Part shown: positions 28,937 through 36,789 of the stretch, piece by piece | Layout: the number at the start of each line of letters is the position of its first letter | Position numbering within the stretch: the stretch's first letter is position 1 | Assembly: GCF_019063845.1 (NCBI RefSeq) | Contig: NZ_CP077683.1 | Coordinates: 3,278,501-3,342,500, forward strand | DNA length: 64,000 nucleotides | Direction of reading: 5' to 3' | From: Geomonas subterranea | Lineage (GTDB): Bacteria; Desulfobacterota; Desulfuromonadia; Geobacterales; Geobacteraceae | Position numbers and translations under genes: made by a program | The notes under the pieces: generated by a model | The model's input: only the letters and a program-made list of their open reading frames with translations | What the model was told of the DNA's origin: nothing | The model's database searches: none

Positions 28937-29590
28937 ATGTTGAAACTCGACTACACCGTCACCCGCAAGTTCGAGGAACTCGCCGAGAAGGCGAAAAGGG
29001 TGAGCTCCTCGCAACTCATCAACGACATCGCCGCCACCGTCGACTCGAAGCTGTTCCAGGACTGGGCCAACTCGGCGCTGAGCCTTTTGCAGCAGATCTT
29101 CGGCGAGGAAAGCGCCTACTACCGCAACTTCCAGTCCATCTACTCCAAGATCATCAACATCACCTACAAGGAGAGCTTCGACAACTGCCGCGCCATCGTG
29201 CACTCCGCCCGCGAGGAGTACGAACAGGGAGGGCTCACGGAGATCGGCCTGTTCCTGGATCACGCGGTGCTGGAGTACCTGGGAGGCAGGACCTCCGACT
29301 TTTTGAGGCGCGGCGACAACCACACCGCCTGCATCCTGGCCTCGGTGTTACTGGAGCAGGTGCTGATGCTCATCTGCGGCAACAAGGGGATCGCTACGGG
29401 AAGCACCGACGAGATGAACGAAGCGCTTTACCAGGCGAAGGCGTACCAGGTGGGGACCTACCAGCGGGTCAAGGACTGGTGCTACATGAAGGCGGATTTC
29501 CTGGCCGGGCAAGGGGAGCGGTACCGCACCGCCGACGTGGACGAGATGCTGCGCGGCGTGCAGCGCTTCATCACGAAGGAGATCGGGTGA
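28937..29590 (+). CDS. Hypothetical helical protein (217 aa)
   Basis: A 217-residue protein that appears all-helical. I do not recognise it with confidence. The middle segment (DNHTACILASVLLEQVLMLICGNKG) resembles helices of DUF4145/HEPN-like domains, which bind nucleotides or RNA in some defence proteins. No catalytic R-x4-6-H motif was identified. The ATG follows AAAGGGGGCACATCGTC. It is preceded by an 87-base gap after the HExxH gene and followed by a terminator. Confidence 0.7.
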   Translation: MLKLDYTVTRKFEELAEKAKRVSSSQLINDIAATVDSKLFQDWANSALSLLQQIFGEESAYYRNFQSIYSKIINITYKESFDNCRAIVHSAREEYEQGGLTEIGLFLDHAVLEYLGGRTSDFLRRGDNHTACILASVLLEQVLMLICGNKGIATGSTDEMNEALYQAKAYQVGTYQRVKDWCYMKADFLAGQGERYRTADVDEMLRGVQRFITKEIG

Positions 29591-29649
29591 AGGAAGCTCA
29601 AGATAAAGGTTGAGAACTCAGATCGAGATACATTCGAGACGGAAAAGTG

Positions 29650-29683
29650 AAAAAGGGGACGCCATACGGCCTCCCCTTTTTTA
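29650..29683. terminator. Bidirectional rho-independent terminator
   Basis: AAAAAGGGGACGCC pairs with GGCCTCCCCTTTTTT across ATAC, with A and T runs on both sides. It serves the plus-strand hypothetical gene and the minus-strand OmpA-type gene. Confidence 0.85.
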
Positions 29684-29735
29684 TTACGCGGTCCCTGGCT
29701 GGCAGCCGCCAGGGTTTCCTCATCTCAGTCTTTAT

Positions 29736-31115
29736 CTACTTTGTCACCACGCAGTCGATGATGGCGTTGATCCTGCGGTTCTTGGCACGTCCTTCGGCCG
29801 TGCTGTTGTAGGCAACGCGCCTGGTGTAGCCGTATCCCTTCGCGGTCAGGCGCCCCTTCTCGATGCCGAAGTTGTCGACCAGGTACCGCACGGCGCTCTC
29901 GGCGCGCTCGCGCGACAGCTTCATGTTGTACTCATAGCCACCGACGTTATCGGTATGCCCTTCGATGATCGCGGTGGTGGTCGGGTACTTCTTCATGTAA
30001 TCGGCGACCTTCGCCATTTCGTCCTTGTACTGCGGCTTTATGTCCGCCTTGCCGGTGTCGAATTCGACCACCAGGGCCATGCACAGACGCTCGGGAGGCT
30101 TAACCTCCTTCACGTCGAAGGCGCAGTCGATGATCGCCTCGATGCGTCGGTTGGCCTGGCGTCCCTCGTCCGTCGCATTGGACGCCACCGGGCGCGCCAT
30201 GCCGAAGCCGCGCGCCTCGAGACGCGAGCGGTCGATGCCGCAGTTGGCGACCATGTAGTCGACAACAGCCTGGGCGCGACGCTTGGAAAGGTCTAGGTTG
30301 TACTCGGGGGTTCCGACGTTGTCGGTGTGCCCCTCGATGACGGCGGTGGTGGTGGGGTACTGCTTCATGAACTCACACACCGGAGCGATCTGTTCCTTGT
30401 CCTCCTGGCGGATGGCGGCCTTGTCGATGTCGAATTCGCCATGCAGGGTGACGCAGTACTTGTAGTGGCCAGGCGTCGGCTCAGCCGCCGGGACCACCTC
30501 CAGGGGGGGCTCCTCAGCGGGAGCCGGCTGCGCCACCGGTGCCGGTTTTGCTACGGCCGCGGGGGCCTCCTTGACACCGCCGAACACGAAGTCCAACCCG
30601 ACGCTGTACTCGAGGTTGTGGAAGGATTCGCCATCCTCCCTGAGGATGAGATGCCGCAGGTCTCCCCTTAGCGCCATGGCTTCAGTTAGGAAGTACTTTA
30701 CGCCAGCACCGTAGTTGAAGGCGGAACGGGTGGTCTCGAACGGCCCGGATGCTTCACGGGACTGCCCGCCATAACCGGCTGCGACGTAGGGGACCAACTG
30801 CCGGTCCGGCATGAAGTGATAGAGCATGTCGAGGTGGTAGTTGTAGGCATCCAGGTCGCCGATGTTGCTGTTTCTCTTGCCCTCGGTGGGGACATAGTCG
30901 AACACAGCCTCCAGGCCGAAGTGCCGGGTGAAGTTGTAGCCGCCGCGCAAACCGAAGGCGGGGGCTGTTTCCAGGTGTTCCTTGCCGATGAAGGTGTAAC
31001 CGCCAACAAAGGGTGAGAGGGAGAAGCTTTGTGCCTTGATCTCGGCGTGTGCCTGCGGGAGCAGGGTGAACAACAATGCGGGAACCAGAACAAGCAACAG
31101 CAGGTACTTTTTCAT
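29736..31115 (-). CDS. Outer-membrane beta-barrel protein with two OmpA peptidoglycan-binding domains
   Basis: A 459-residue protein. Residues 1-24 are a signal peptide (MKKYLLLLVLVPALLFTL...). About 25-185 form an OmpA-type barrel (GGYTFIGKEHLETAPAFGLRGG). A proline/alanine linker (about 190-220) follows. Two successive OmpA C-terminal domains are then seen, each with an EGHTDNVG loop and a VxNxTxEGRxxNRRIxAIIDC end. The domains anchor the barrel to peptidoglycan. One such domain is usual; two in tandem is uncommon and implies internal duplication. Confidence 0.93.
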   Translation of the reverse strand: MKKYLLLLVLVPALLFTLLPQAHAEIKAQSFSLSPFVGGYTFIGKEHLETAPAFGLRGGYNFTRHFGLEAVFDYVPTEGKRNSNIGDLDAYNYHLDMLYHFMPDRQLVPYVAAGYGGQSREASGPFETTRSAFNYGAGVKYFLTEAMALRGDLRHLILREDGESFHNLEYSVGLDFVFGGVKEAPAAVAKPAPVAQPAPAEEPPLEVVPAAEPTPGHYKYCVTLHGEFDIDKAAIRQEDKEQIAPVCEFMKQYPTTTAVIEGHTDNVGTPEYNLDLSKRRAQAVVDYMVANCGIDRSRLEARGFGMARPVASNATDEGRQANRRIEAIIDCAFDVKEVKPPERLCMALVVEFDTGKADIKPQYKDEMAKVADYMKKYPTTTAIIEGHTDNVGGYEYNMKLSRERAESAVRYLVDNFGIEKGRLTAKGYGYTRRVAYNSTAEGRAKNRRINAIIDCVVTK

Positions 31116-31190
31116 CTGACACCTCCTCTGTTTGTTTAGGCTTCTAGTTGTGTAGCGTTCTTACTTCACGTCGTGCGGTTCGTTCAGTTC

Positions 31191-31616
31191 CTACTGCTCC
31201 GACGTGCAATTGGGGCAGCGGCTGGCATTCACCGGGATCATGGTGCAGCAGCGCGGGCACTCCTTGGTCGTCACCGGTGCAGCCGGCGCCGGCTGCAGCC
31301 TGTTTATCTGGCGCACCAGAAGGAACAGGGCAAAGGCGATGATTACGAAGTCGAAAATGGCGTTCAGGAAAAGGCCGTAAGCCACCACCGGCACGCCCGC
31401 AGCCTTGGCTTCCGCCACGGAGCGGACGGGGGTGCTGGAAAGGTTGATGAACAGGGAGGAGAAATCCATGTTGCCGAGGAGTTTTCCGATGGGCGGGGTG
31501 ATGATGTCTGCGACGAAAGAGCTGACCACTTTGCCGAAGGCCGCGCCGATGACGACTGCAATTGCGAGATCAAGGACATTTCCCTTCAACGCGAACTGCT
31601 TGAATTCCTTTAACAT
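31191..31616 (-). CDS. mscL: Large-conductance mechanosensitive channel with C-terminal zinc ribbon
   Basis: A 141-residue inner-membrane channel that releases solutes on osmotic downshock. TM1 is [21 protein letters not shown] and TM2 lies at about residues 76-98 ([20 protein letters not shown]). The usual cytoplasmic helix bundle is followed by an added zinc-ribbon: [18 protein letters not shown]. That tail is not part of classical MscL. Gene order places it beside the OmpA-type gene in the same direction, with 75 bases between. Confidence 0.95.
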   Translation of the reverse strand: MLKEFKQFALKGNVLDLAIAVVIGAAFGKVVSSFVADIITPPIGKLLGNMDFSSLFINLSSTPVRSVAEAKAAGVPVVAYGLFLNAIFDFVIIAFALFLLVRQINRLQPAPAAPVTTKECPRCCTMIPVNASRCPNCTSEQ

Positions 31617-31698
31617 TCTTGTAAGCCCTCCTTGTTAGAACGATAGCAGCCAAATCACAATGAGAAAGGCTACCACCCTTTACACGGGGCGCAAGAAA

Positions 31699-31738
31699 GC
31701 CTGCCCCTTTTTTGCCCGGTTGAAGGGGCGGGGCAGGC
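31699..31738 (-). terminator. Terminator of the cation efflux gene
   Basis: GCCTGCCCC (31699-31707) pairs with GGGGCAGGC (31730-31738); the minus strand reads GGGGCAGGCTTTCTT after the stem. It lies 100 bases beyond the cation transporter stop. Confidence 0.6.
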
Positions 31739-31837
31739 CGTTGTCTGGTTCCGGGGAAAAAGAGGAAGTCAGAAGAACGATACAGGTTGTCTCGTGAGTA
31801 AGAAGTCCTGGTCAGCCTCCGGCTAACCCGCTGAACT

Positions 31838-32467
31838 TCAACTGCAGGAGCAGGCAATGCCGCTCGCCTTGCCGAAGGCCTCCCTCCCCTCCTTGAAGCT
31901 GAACCAGGCGATGCCGAGTGCTCCGGCCGAGTCGAGCCAACCGATGCCGGTGAGATAATAGCCGGCGCTGGAGACGAGCAGGATGACGGAAAGGTAGAGA
32001 CAGACCCTGGTGCAGGCGGCGTCGGCGAGGATAGCCTGGGAACCGAGCTCCTTCCCCACCTTCACCTTCTGTTGTATCAACAGCCACATGGAGAGTATGG
32101 AAACCAAGGAGACGACGATCCCCCAGAAGGTGGTGGCGGGGGCGTGGTGCTGAAAGGCGTCGTAGACGGCGGTACCGAGCAGACCGGCAGCGAGCAGGTA
32201 AAAGCCGCCGCCGGTGATCCTGAGCGCCCCGCGCTCGAACTGGTCGGGCGCTTGGTCGGGGTTCTCCCGCTGGCGGCGCACCATGTGCCATATCCCCGCC
32301 CCGGACACCACCTCGACGAAGGAATCGAGGCCGAAGCCGAAGAGCGCCAGTGACTCGTCCTCGAAGCCGAACCAGGCCGAGACGACCCCTTCGAGGACGT
32401 TGTAGAAGACGGTTATGAAGGCCAGCAATTGCGCAGCCCGATACAATTTTTGAAGTCGCGTGTTCAT
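31838..32467 (-). CDS. Cation diffusion facilitator-related membrane protein
   Basis: A 209-residue protein with five to six hydrophobic segments. The segment ESLALFGFGLDSFVEVVSG resembles the TM2 metal site of CDF transporters (usually H/D-x-x-x-D), and LADAACTRVCLYLSVILL resembles TM5. The cytoplasmic C-terminal domain of classic CDF proteins is missing; the chain ends GIACSCS. The start at 32467 is supported by AAAGGACCACG; the longer version to 32542 has none. The transported metal is unknown. Confidence 0.75.
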   Translation of the reverse strand: MNTRLQKLYRAAQLLAFITVFYNVLEGVVSAWFGFEDESLALFGFGLDSFVEVVSGAGIWHMVRRQRENPDQAPDQFERGALRITGGGFYLLAAGLLGTAVYDAFQHHAPATTFWGIVVSLVSILSMWLLIQQKVKVGKELGSQAILADAACTRVCLYLSVILLVSSAGYYLTGIGWLDSAGALGIAWFSFKEGREAFGKASGIACSCS

Positions 32468-32689
32468 CGTGGTCCTTTCGCCGCTGCTGCGAATAAAACA
32501 TTGCGGGTTTTGAATATATCCCGGCCGTCGCTGCAAAGTCAACCGTGGCGCGCAAACACGAGATGAACCCGAGCGGGGGTGACCCGACTGTCGCCAGGCT
32601 AAACCACGGATTTGACGGAGCTCTTAATAGGGGGATCGGGGAGAGCCTAAAAAATGAAATTTTCGGAGGGAACGCCTGCAGAAATATTA

Positions 32690-32718
32690 TTGACAGCCAA
32701 AAACCGCTATGCTATACA
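32690..32718 (+). promoter_or_regulatory. Sigma-70 promoter of tRNA-Asn
   Basis: TTGACA (32690-32695), 17-base spacer, TATACA (32713-32718), ending 39 bases before the mature tRNA 5' end. It is an excellent match to consensus. Confidence 0.85.
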
Positions 32719-32757
32719 CGTAATCTCTTCGCGGCACAGGGCGAAGAAAACCAATAT

Positions 32758-32833
32758 TCCCGAGTAGATCAGTCGGTAGATCAGCGGACTGTTAATCCGT
32801 GTGTCGTAGGTTCGAGTCCTACCTCGGGAGCCA
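32758..32833 (+). tRNA. tRNA-Asn (anticodon GTT)
   Basis: A 76-nucleotide cloverleaf with acceptor stem TCCCGAG/CTCGGGA, anticodon GTT at 32791-32793 in loop CTGTTAA, T-arm GTAGGTTCGAGTCCTAC, and encoded CCA at 32831-32833. Its 3' part (from 32788) is repeated at 40043-40090, marking it as the attachment site of the downstream mobile element. Confidence 0.97.
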
Positions 32834-32835
32834 AA
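32788..32835 (+). repeat. attL, 48-bp direct repeat within tRNA-Asn
   Basis: Starts ACTGTTAATCCGTGTGTCGT in the anticodon loop region and ends GGGAGCCAAA. Identical to 40043-40090. Confidence 0.95.
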
Positions 32836-32841
32836 TTATTC

Positions 32842-32875
32842 AAAGGGTTACAGCTTTTAGCTGTGACCCTTTTTG
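32842..32875 (+). terminator. tRNA-Asn terminator, element copy
   Basis: AAAGGGTTACAGC pairs with GCTGTGACCCTTT followed by T. It is a diverged version of the host terminator now found at 40096-40125, so the element restores both tRNA 3' end and terminator on insertion. Confidence 0.85.
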
Positions 32876-32881
32876 CTTCAT

Positions 32882-32900
32882 AGGTAACACATAGGTAACT
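32882..32900. repeat. Candidate integrase arm sites, left
   Basis: AGGTAACAC at 32882 and AGGTAACT at 32893, 11 bp apart, just inside attL. The same motif occurs three times inside attR. Confidence 0.6.
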
Positions 32901-33054
32901 TCAGGTGATGTTTCACGCGAACCTGCTCCCCCCTGCTCCCCCGAATGCCCCAAACCGGTTCCTATAATCTATCCAGTAAAAAAATCTTTATCCTTAGTGT
33001 GGGCCATGGTATTTTCTCACGCAATACCAGCAGAGGCTAGGGGAGAGGTCTATC

Positions 33055-33873
33055 ATGAATAACGCGAGCTTCGAATTGTTCGTAAGGCTTGTAAGGCAAA
33101 AGCATCAGCAGTTAGTTTCCAACCTCAATACAGTTTTAGAAAAGTTGTCTGGAGAGGATGCCCAAAGTAAGACCGCCTCTGCTGAAGCTATGTCCTTGAC
33201 AGCCAAAGATTTACGGGGGTTGATGGCAAATGAGGATATCCCTAACTGGTTAAATCAAACTATTCAAAGTTTGACTAATTATACAAGCGGACAATGGAAT
33301 GGATACAACCTCCTTGTCTCGCTTATAAATCTTAAAAGCCAAATTGAGTCCTATGCTTTTGTCTTCGAAAACCAGAAAGAGGTCGGATTTGATTTTGATG
33401 CAATATATGAGCACTTCAAAAATGAAAGCAGATTGCCTGAGCTTTTTGAAGAGATAATCAGAATTTTAGAGGAAATACAGAGTAGTGGCGCAGTAGATAG
33501 TGTAACCATGCTGTCAGCACTTGAAAAAGTGATTGCTACTATCAGAAGAGGTAAAGGCGGCTCATATCTTTCTATGATAAGCTCTTGGAATTTCCTTATG
33601 AGTTTTTTGAAGAATTATATGTGGGGGGAGCTTTCAAAACTTCCAGTAATCGGGACAGCTATGGAAGCACTCGAAAAGACCATAAAAGAAGCTGATGAAG
33701 AAATGGAGAGGCTTCATCAGAAGGTAGAAGCTGATGCAAGGCGTGTAGTGGAGACCGAGGTGAAAGCGCTGGCGGGAAAAGCGCAATTCCCTGGGATTAC
33801 TTATAGAAGTACTGGCGGCCTGATAACACACCAGCCAGATGCAACGATTACTACAACCTCTACTATAGCCTAG
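33055..33873 (+). CDS. Hypothetical cargo protein, helical (272 aa)
   Basis: The gene is AT-richer than the host. AGGGGAGAGGTCTATC precedes the ATG. The protein appears helical: a charged N-terminal part (NNASFELFVRLVRQKHQQLVS), acidic middle, a hydrophobic patch around residues 175-190 (SMISSWNFLMSFLKNYMW) and a coiled-coil-like stretch about 205-235 (EALEKTIKEADEEMERLHQK). It ends in threonine/serine-rich residues. I recognise no domain. It is followed after eight bases by the zinc-ribbon gene and so forms a two-gene cargo unit. Confidence 0.75.
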   Translation: MNNASFELFVRLVRQKHQQLVSNLNTVLEKLSGEDAQSKTASAEAMSLTAKDLRGLMANEDIPNWLNQTIQSLTNYTSGQWNGYNLLVSLINLKSQIESYAFVFENQKEVGFDFDAIYEHFKNESRLPELFEEIIRILEEIQSSGAVDSVTMLSALEKVIATIRRGKGGSYLSMISSWNFLMSFLKNYMWGELSKLPVIGTAMEALEKTIKEADEEMERLHQKVEADARRVVETEVKALAGKAQFPGITYRSTGGLITHQPDATITTTSTIA

Positions 33874-33881
33874 GACCTGCA

Positions 33882-34289
33882 ATGAGTTCAGTTGAGACGA
33901 CCGTTTCATGCATGCATTGCGGCACCGACCTACCTGAACAGACAGCCCCATTGCCTGGGGACCGCCCCCCCTGCCCTGAATGCGGTTCAATGGCTCGCAC
34001 CTTTCACGTCCACATTACCGAGACTGTTACCGTTTTTCAAAAGATTGGTACAAAACACAAACGTCCCGGAAAGAAAAAACCTATCTTTGAGTCTGTTACA
34101 GGCGATGACCTCCACCGTGCGACCGGCAGATGGAACAAACTGACTCGTCAAATCGACAGGGAAAACGATCACTACAGGGAGATCATATTTGATCCCGAGA
34201 CGGGCCATATCATACGAGAATGCGACGAACCCCTAAGTGAGCATGTGGGAAGGGGGTCAGATAAGCCACAGTTGAATGACCCGAGTTGA
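33882..34289 (+). CDS. Zinc-ribbon cargo protein (135 aa)
   Basis: The N-terminus has two CxxC pairs, CMHC (about residue 10) and CPEC (about 32), forming a likely zinc ribbon. The rest is polar: FHVHITETVTVFQKIGTKHK, then RATGRWNKLTRQIDRENDHY and YREIIFDPETGHIIRECDEPL. I recall similar uncharacterised proteins scattered in bacterial islands, but no function. It is probably co-transcribed with the upstream helical gene. A hairpin lies 13 bases past the stop. Confidence 0.75.
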   Translation: MSSVETTVSCMHCGTDLPEQTAPLPGDRPPCPECGSMARTFHVHITETVTVFQKIGTKHKRPGKKKPIFESVTGDDLHRATGRWNKLTRQIDRENDHYREIIFDPETGHIIRECDEPLSEHVGRGSDKPQLNDPS

Positions 34290-34301
34290 CTGTCCCAAAC
34301 A

Positions 34302-34331
34302 GAGAAGGGGCCAGTCTCCCGGCCCCTTCTC
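34302..34331. terminator. Hairpin between convergent genes
   Basis: GAGAAGGGGCC (34302-34312) pairs with GGCCCCTTCTC (34321-34331). T runs are weak on both strands. It could terminate both the zinc-ribbon gene and the convergent 52-residue gene. Confidence 0.6.
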
Positions 34332-34354
34332 AATCCTTCTCCTGCTCTTGTCGG

Positions 34355-34513
34355 CTACGCTGCCAGCAGCACCAACGCCCCATCCTCGATGTCCCGCCGC
34401 TCAAGCTCCGCCTCACAGGCTGCATAAAGCTCTTTGTCCCCCTCACCCAACGCCACCCACCGGAAATCTGCCAATTCGTAGCGCGACATCTGCGTTAACT
34501 TGGTTCCCATCAT
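34355..34513 (-). CDS. Small cargo protein (52 aa)
   Basis: On the minus strand an ATG at 34513 preceded by ATGGAGGGGC opens a 52-codon frame beginning MMGTKLTQMSRYELADFRWV and ending VLLAA, stop at 34355-34357. It is acidic and probably helical. The good ribosome site, hairpin just after the stop and codon use like the minus-strand element genes argue that it is real. The family is not recognised. Confidence 0.6.
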   Translation of the reverse strand: MMGTKLTQMSRYELADFRWVALGEGDKELYAACEAELERRDIEDGALVLLAA

Positions 34514-34905
34514 GCCCCTCCATGTGCAATATCATTGAATTGAACAACTGCAACGAGTATCGCACAAAGCCGTCTACAACACAAGAAAATTCAACAAAAT
34601 CAATCACTTAACAACTAGGTTGTTTCGGTGACTCAACCAAGTTGCGCCCCCCCTCCCTACCCCCGGACCCCCAAAACGCCCCCGGCGAGTTCCTGTGAAG
34701 TCATTACCGGTATCCGGTCCAAAACAGCCCGAAAAGCCGTTGTGTGAAATCCGACGGTCCCTCTCAACGAGAGTCCCCGTCACCGCAGCCGCACTACTAC
34801 CTCGCCTCAAAATAAATTTTGCAAATTAGCAGGCACCATGATATAGCGAGCGTTCAGGCACAGGTACGGCTTGGACTGTAGCATCAGACATGATAGGAAG
34901 GCACT
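34514..34905. other. Intergenic region without recognisable gene
   Basis: A 390-base region between the divergent 52-residue gene and the exported-protein gene. Its left part is AT-rich and likely carries their promoters. The centre is C-rich (CCCCGGACCCCCAAAACGC). Short minus-strand frames here lack ribosome sites and look accidental. Confidence 0.5.
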
Positions 34906-35682
34906 ATGGTAAGGTCGGTAATTCTTTGGTTGATACTCGCAACAACTGTAAGTAGTCCCTCTACTACAGAAGCTGCCATAGGCGACTTTATGGCCACAAA
35001 AGCATGGGGGACAACTAACGACCGCGCCACAAAAGCCCCAGCCAAGAATAATAACCGTGCCCCTAAAGCCTCCGCCACAGATAATAACCGTCCTGCTATC
35101 AAAGAATTGAACAAGTGGGCTGCTGGCACTATAGTATTTAACCCGCAGCCAGCAATGACACTTTATGAGTGGCACAGCTTTGACGTGATAATTTCACCGG
35201 TGAAATACAGCAAAGCTCTCCTTGAGAAGTTAGTCAGAAGCCTCAGAAGACCCACCTTCGTTCAATACACCTCTGTCAATCACGTTACCAGCAAAATGAA
35301 AATTCAACTTTCTGGTGGCCATCCAGACGATTTTGATATTACGCCAAAAGAACCTGTGGTGTTGGATATAGTTCAAGCCGCAAAGCAAGACTTCTCAGTT
35401 ATGCCTTTGAAAGGTGGGCTACTTAATCTTTACCTAAATGTGAAACCGGTAATATATGACAGAGTGACCGGCAAGGAAACTACAATCAATGGTCTTGACG
35501 AACTTAACAGGAAGATCGAGGTAGAAGTCACAACAGTTGGATCAATAAAACGATATTCACCTTATGTGAAAGATTATTGGACAGTCATTGCATCTATTTC
35601 AGGCGTCTTTGCGATAGGTGCCGGCTACGCTTGGAGAAAACGAGCCGAGATTTTCAGCTTCATCAAGCGATTTAGGAGCTAG
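34906..35682 (+). CDS. Exported cargo protein with C-terminal membrane anchor (258 aa)
   Basis: The N-terminus is a signal peptide (VRSVILWLILATTVSSPSTT). A low-complexity asparagine/lysine/alanine section (NRATKAPAKNNNRAPKAS) follows, then a predicted beta-rich domain (about 65-205), a single hydrophobic span (about 228-245, TVIASISGVFAIGAGYAW) and a short basic tail. This topology places the domain in the periplasm. TAGGAAGGCACT precedes the ATG. The gene is AT-rich. No family is recognised. Confidence 0.75.
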   Translation: MVRSVILWLILATTVSSPSTTEAAIGDFMATKAWGTTNDRATKAPAKNNNRAPKASATDNNRPAIKELNKWAAGTIVFNPQPAMTLYEWHSFDVIISPVKYSKALLEKLVRSLRRPTFVQYTSVNHVTSKMKIQLSGGHPDDFDITPKEPVVLDIVQAAKQDFSVMPLKGGLLNLYLNVKPVIYDRVTGKETTINGLDELNRKIEVEVTTVGSIKRYSPYVKDYWTVIASISGVFAIGAGYAWRKRAEIFSFIKRFRS

Positions 35683-36011
35683 CGAAGCAAGCAAACCAAC
35701 CACAAGCCCAAAGCTTGTGTACCAGAAGGCTGATGGCCTGTTCACGTCCAAAGGAGGGCAAAAGGACTGCAAATCCTTCACGGCCCGAAGGGGCATAACC
35801 CGCACAACCTCTATCTGGTTATCTTTATAGTCTTAAGAGACTGTAAGTCTCTACTATAGTCCTCTCGGTACTATAAGGTCTGATTGGTAATGTGAATGTA
35901 GGGCAGGAAATTACGGCGCTGACAGCCACGATGTCTTGCATTTCCCACATGCGCGACGAATACCTATTAGAGGTTTCACTGCTCTCTGAGGTAACACCGC
36001 TAGGGGGATCG
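35683..36011. other. Structured non-coding region with tRNA-arm-like hairpins
   Basis: Contains AAGGACTGCAAATCCTT (about 35764-35780), which folds as a five-pair stem with loop CTGCAAA, identical in form to a tRNA-Cys anticodon arm, and AGAGACTGTAAGTCTCT (about 35837-35853), which looks like a tRNA-Tyr arm extended by TATAGT/ACTATA. No complete cloverleaf could be assembled around either. It may be a non-coding RNA, decayed tRNAs or simple hairpins. Confidence 0.35.
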
Positions 36012-36515
36012 TTACGCTATCCTGAGATGCCGTGCGGCCATAGCCACTTCTGTCTTCTCGTCTTCCGTGTAGAGGTCAGGGTTCGCTTCCATCTCTTCCA
36101 GCATCGCCTTGACCCTTGCCACTCGTTCTTCTCTCGGTCTTGGTGTCTGCTGCTTCTCCGTAGTGGGCATCATGCCTACCCCTCCAGTCGTATCAAGTAG
36201 CTCCTTTTTCGGCAGGAGCAGGCAAAATCCTCCAGTAGCGATTGCAACTATGGCCCACTGTACTAAAAGCCTTTGAATATCAATACGGCCAAGCGTCTCG
36301 TAACTGGAACTTAAGGTGGGTCTGGTATAGCTCGGCGGGGTTGCGATGAAAACATACCCAAGATCTTTGGTCACAGTTCGGTATTCACCTGCTTTGTAAG
36401 TGATAATCCACGGTGGGAACATACCGATCAACACGACCAACGCGATTCCTGCGGCAAGACCCTTTTGTTGGTTCAGCGAGCCCAGCGAAAACATTCTCCG
36501 AAACGAAGTTAACAT
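36012..36515 (-). CDS. Hypothetical membrane protein (167 aa)
   Basis: Two hydrophobic spans are visible, at about residues 20-40 (GLAAGIALVVLIGMFPPW) and 82-100 (LVQWAIVAIATGGFCLLLP). The C-terminal third is a charged cytoplasmic tail (EERVARVKAMLEEMEANPDL). I do not recognise it. The ATG follows a GGGGGGGCGC stretch, the same type of ribosome site used by other minus-strand genes of the element, which supports it as a real gene. It is the leftmost minus-strand element gene apart from the 52-residue one. Confidence 0.65.
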   Translation of the reverse strand: MLTSFRRMFSLGSLNQQKGLAAGIALVVLIGMFPPWIITYKAGEYRTVTKDLGYVFIATPPSYTRPTLSSSYETLGRIDIQRLLVQWAIVAIATGGFCLLLPKKELLDTTGGVGMMPTTEKQQTPRPREERVARVKAMLEEMEANPDLYTEDEKTEVAMAARHLRIA

Positions 36516-36789
36516 GCGCCCCCCCTATGAATACCTGAACGTGCACCTAGATTATCGAAAGGCATACATATTGACAAGATATAATTGGCTTATGCTTATG
36601 GCTTTGAGCAGGTACAAGAAAGCCGGCCCTCAATAGAGAACCGGCCCCTGGACCTTCCGCCACTGTTTCTGTGAATTGCGAGTAAACAGCCCCTTAAACA
36701 ACCCCTCCTCGCCCACCCCTTACCTCGCTATTCCTCCCCCTCGGTTAACGCCCCTCATCAGGCGTCTGCTTCGCAAAAAGCACAGGGTG

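Noticed and set aside
35760-35780. tRNA-Cys gene
   Set aside because: Only the anticodon arm fits; acceptor, D- and T-arms cannot be built from the flanks.
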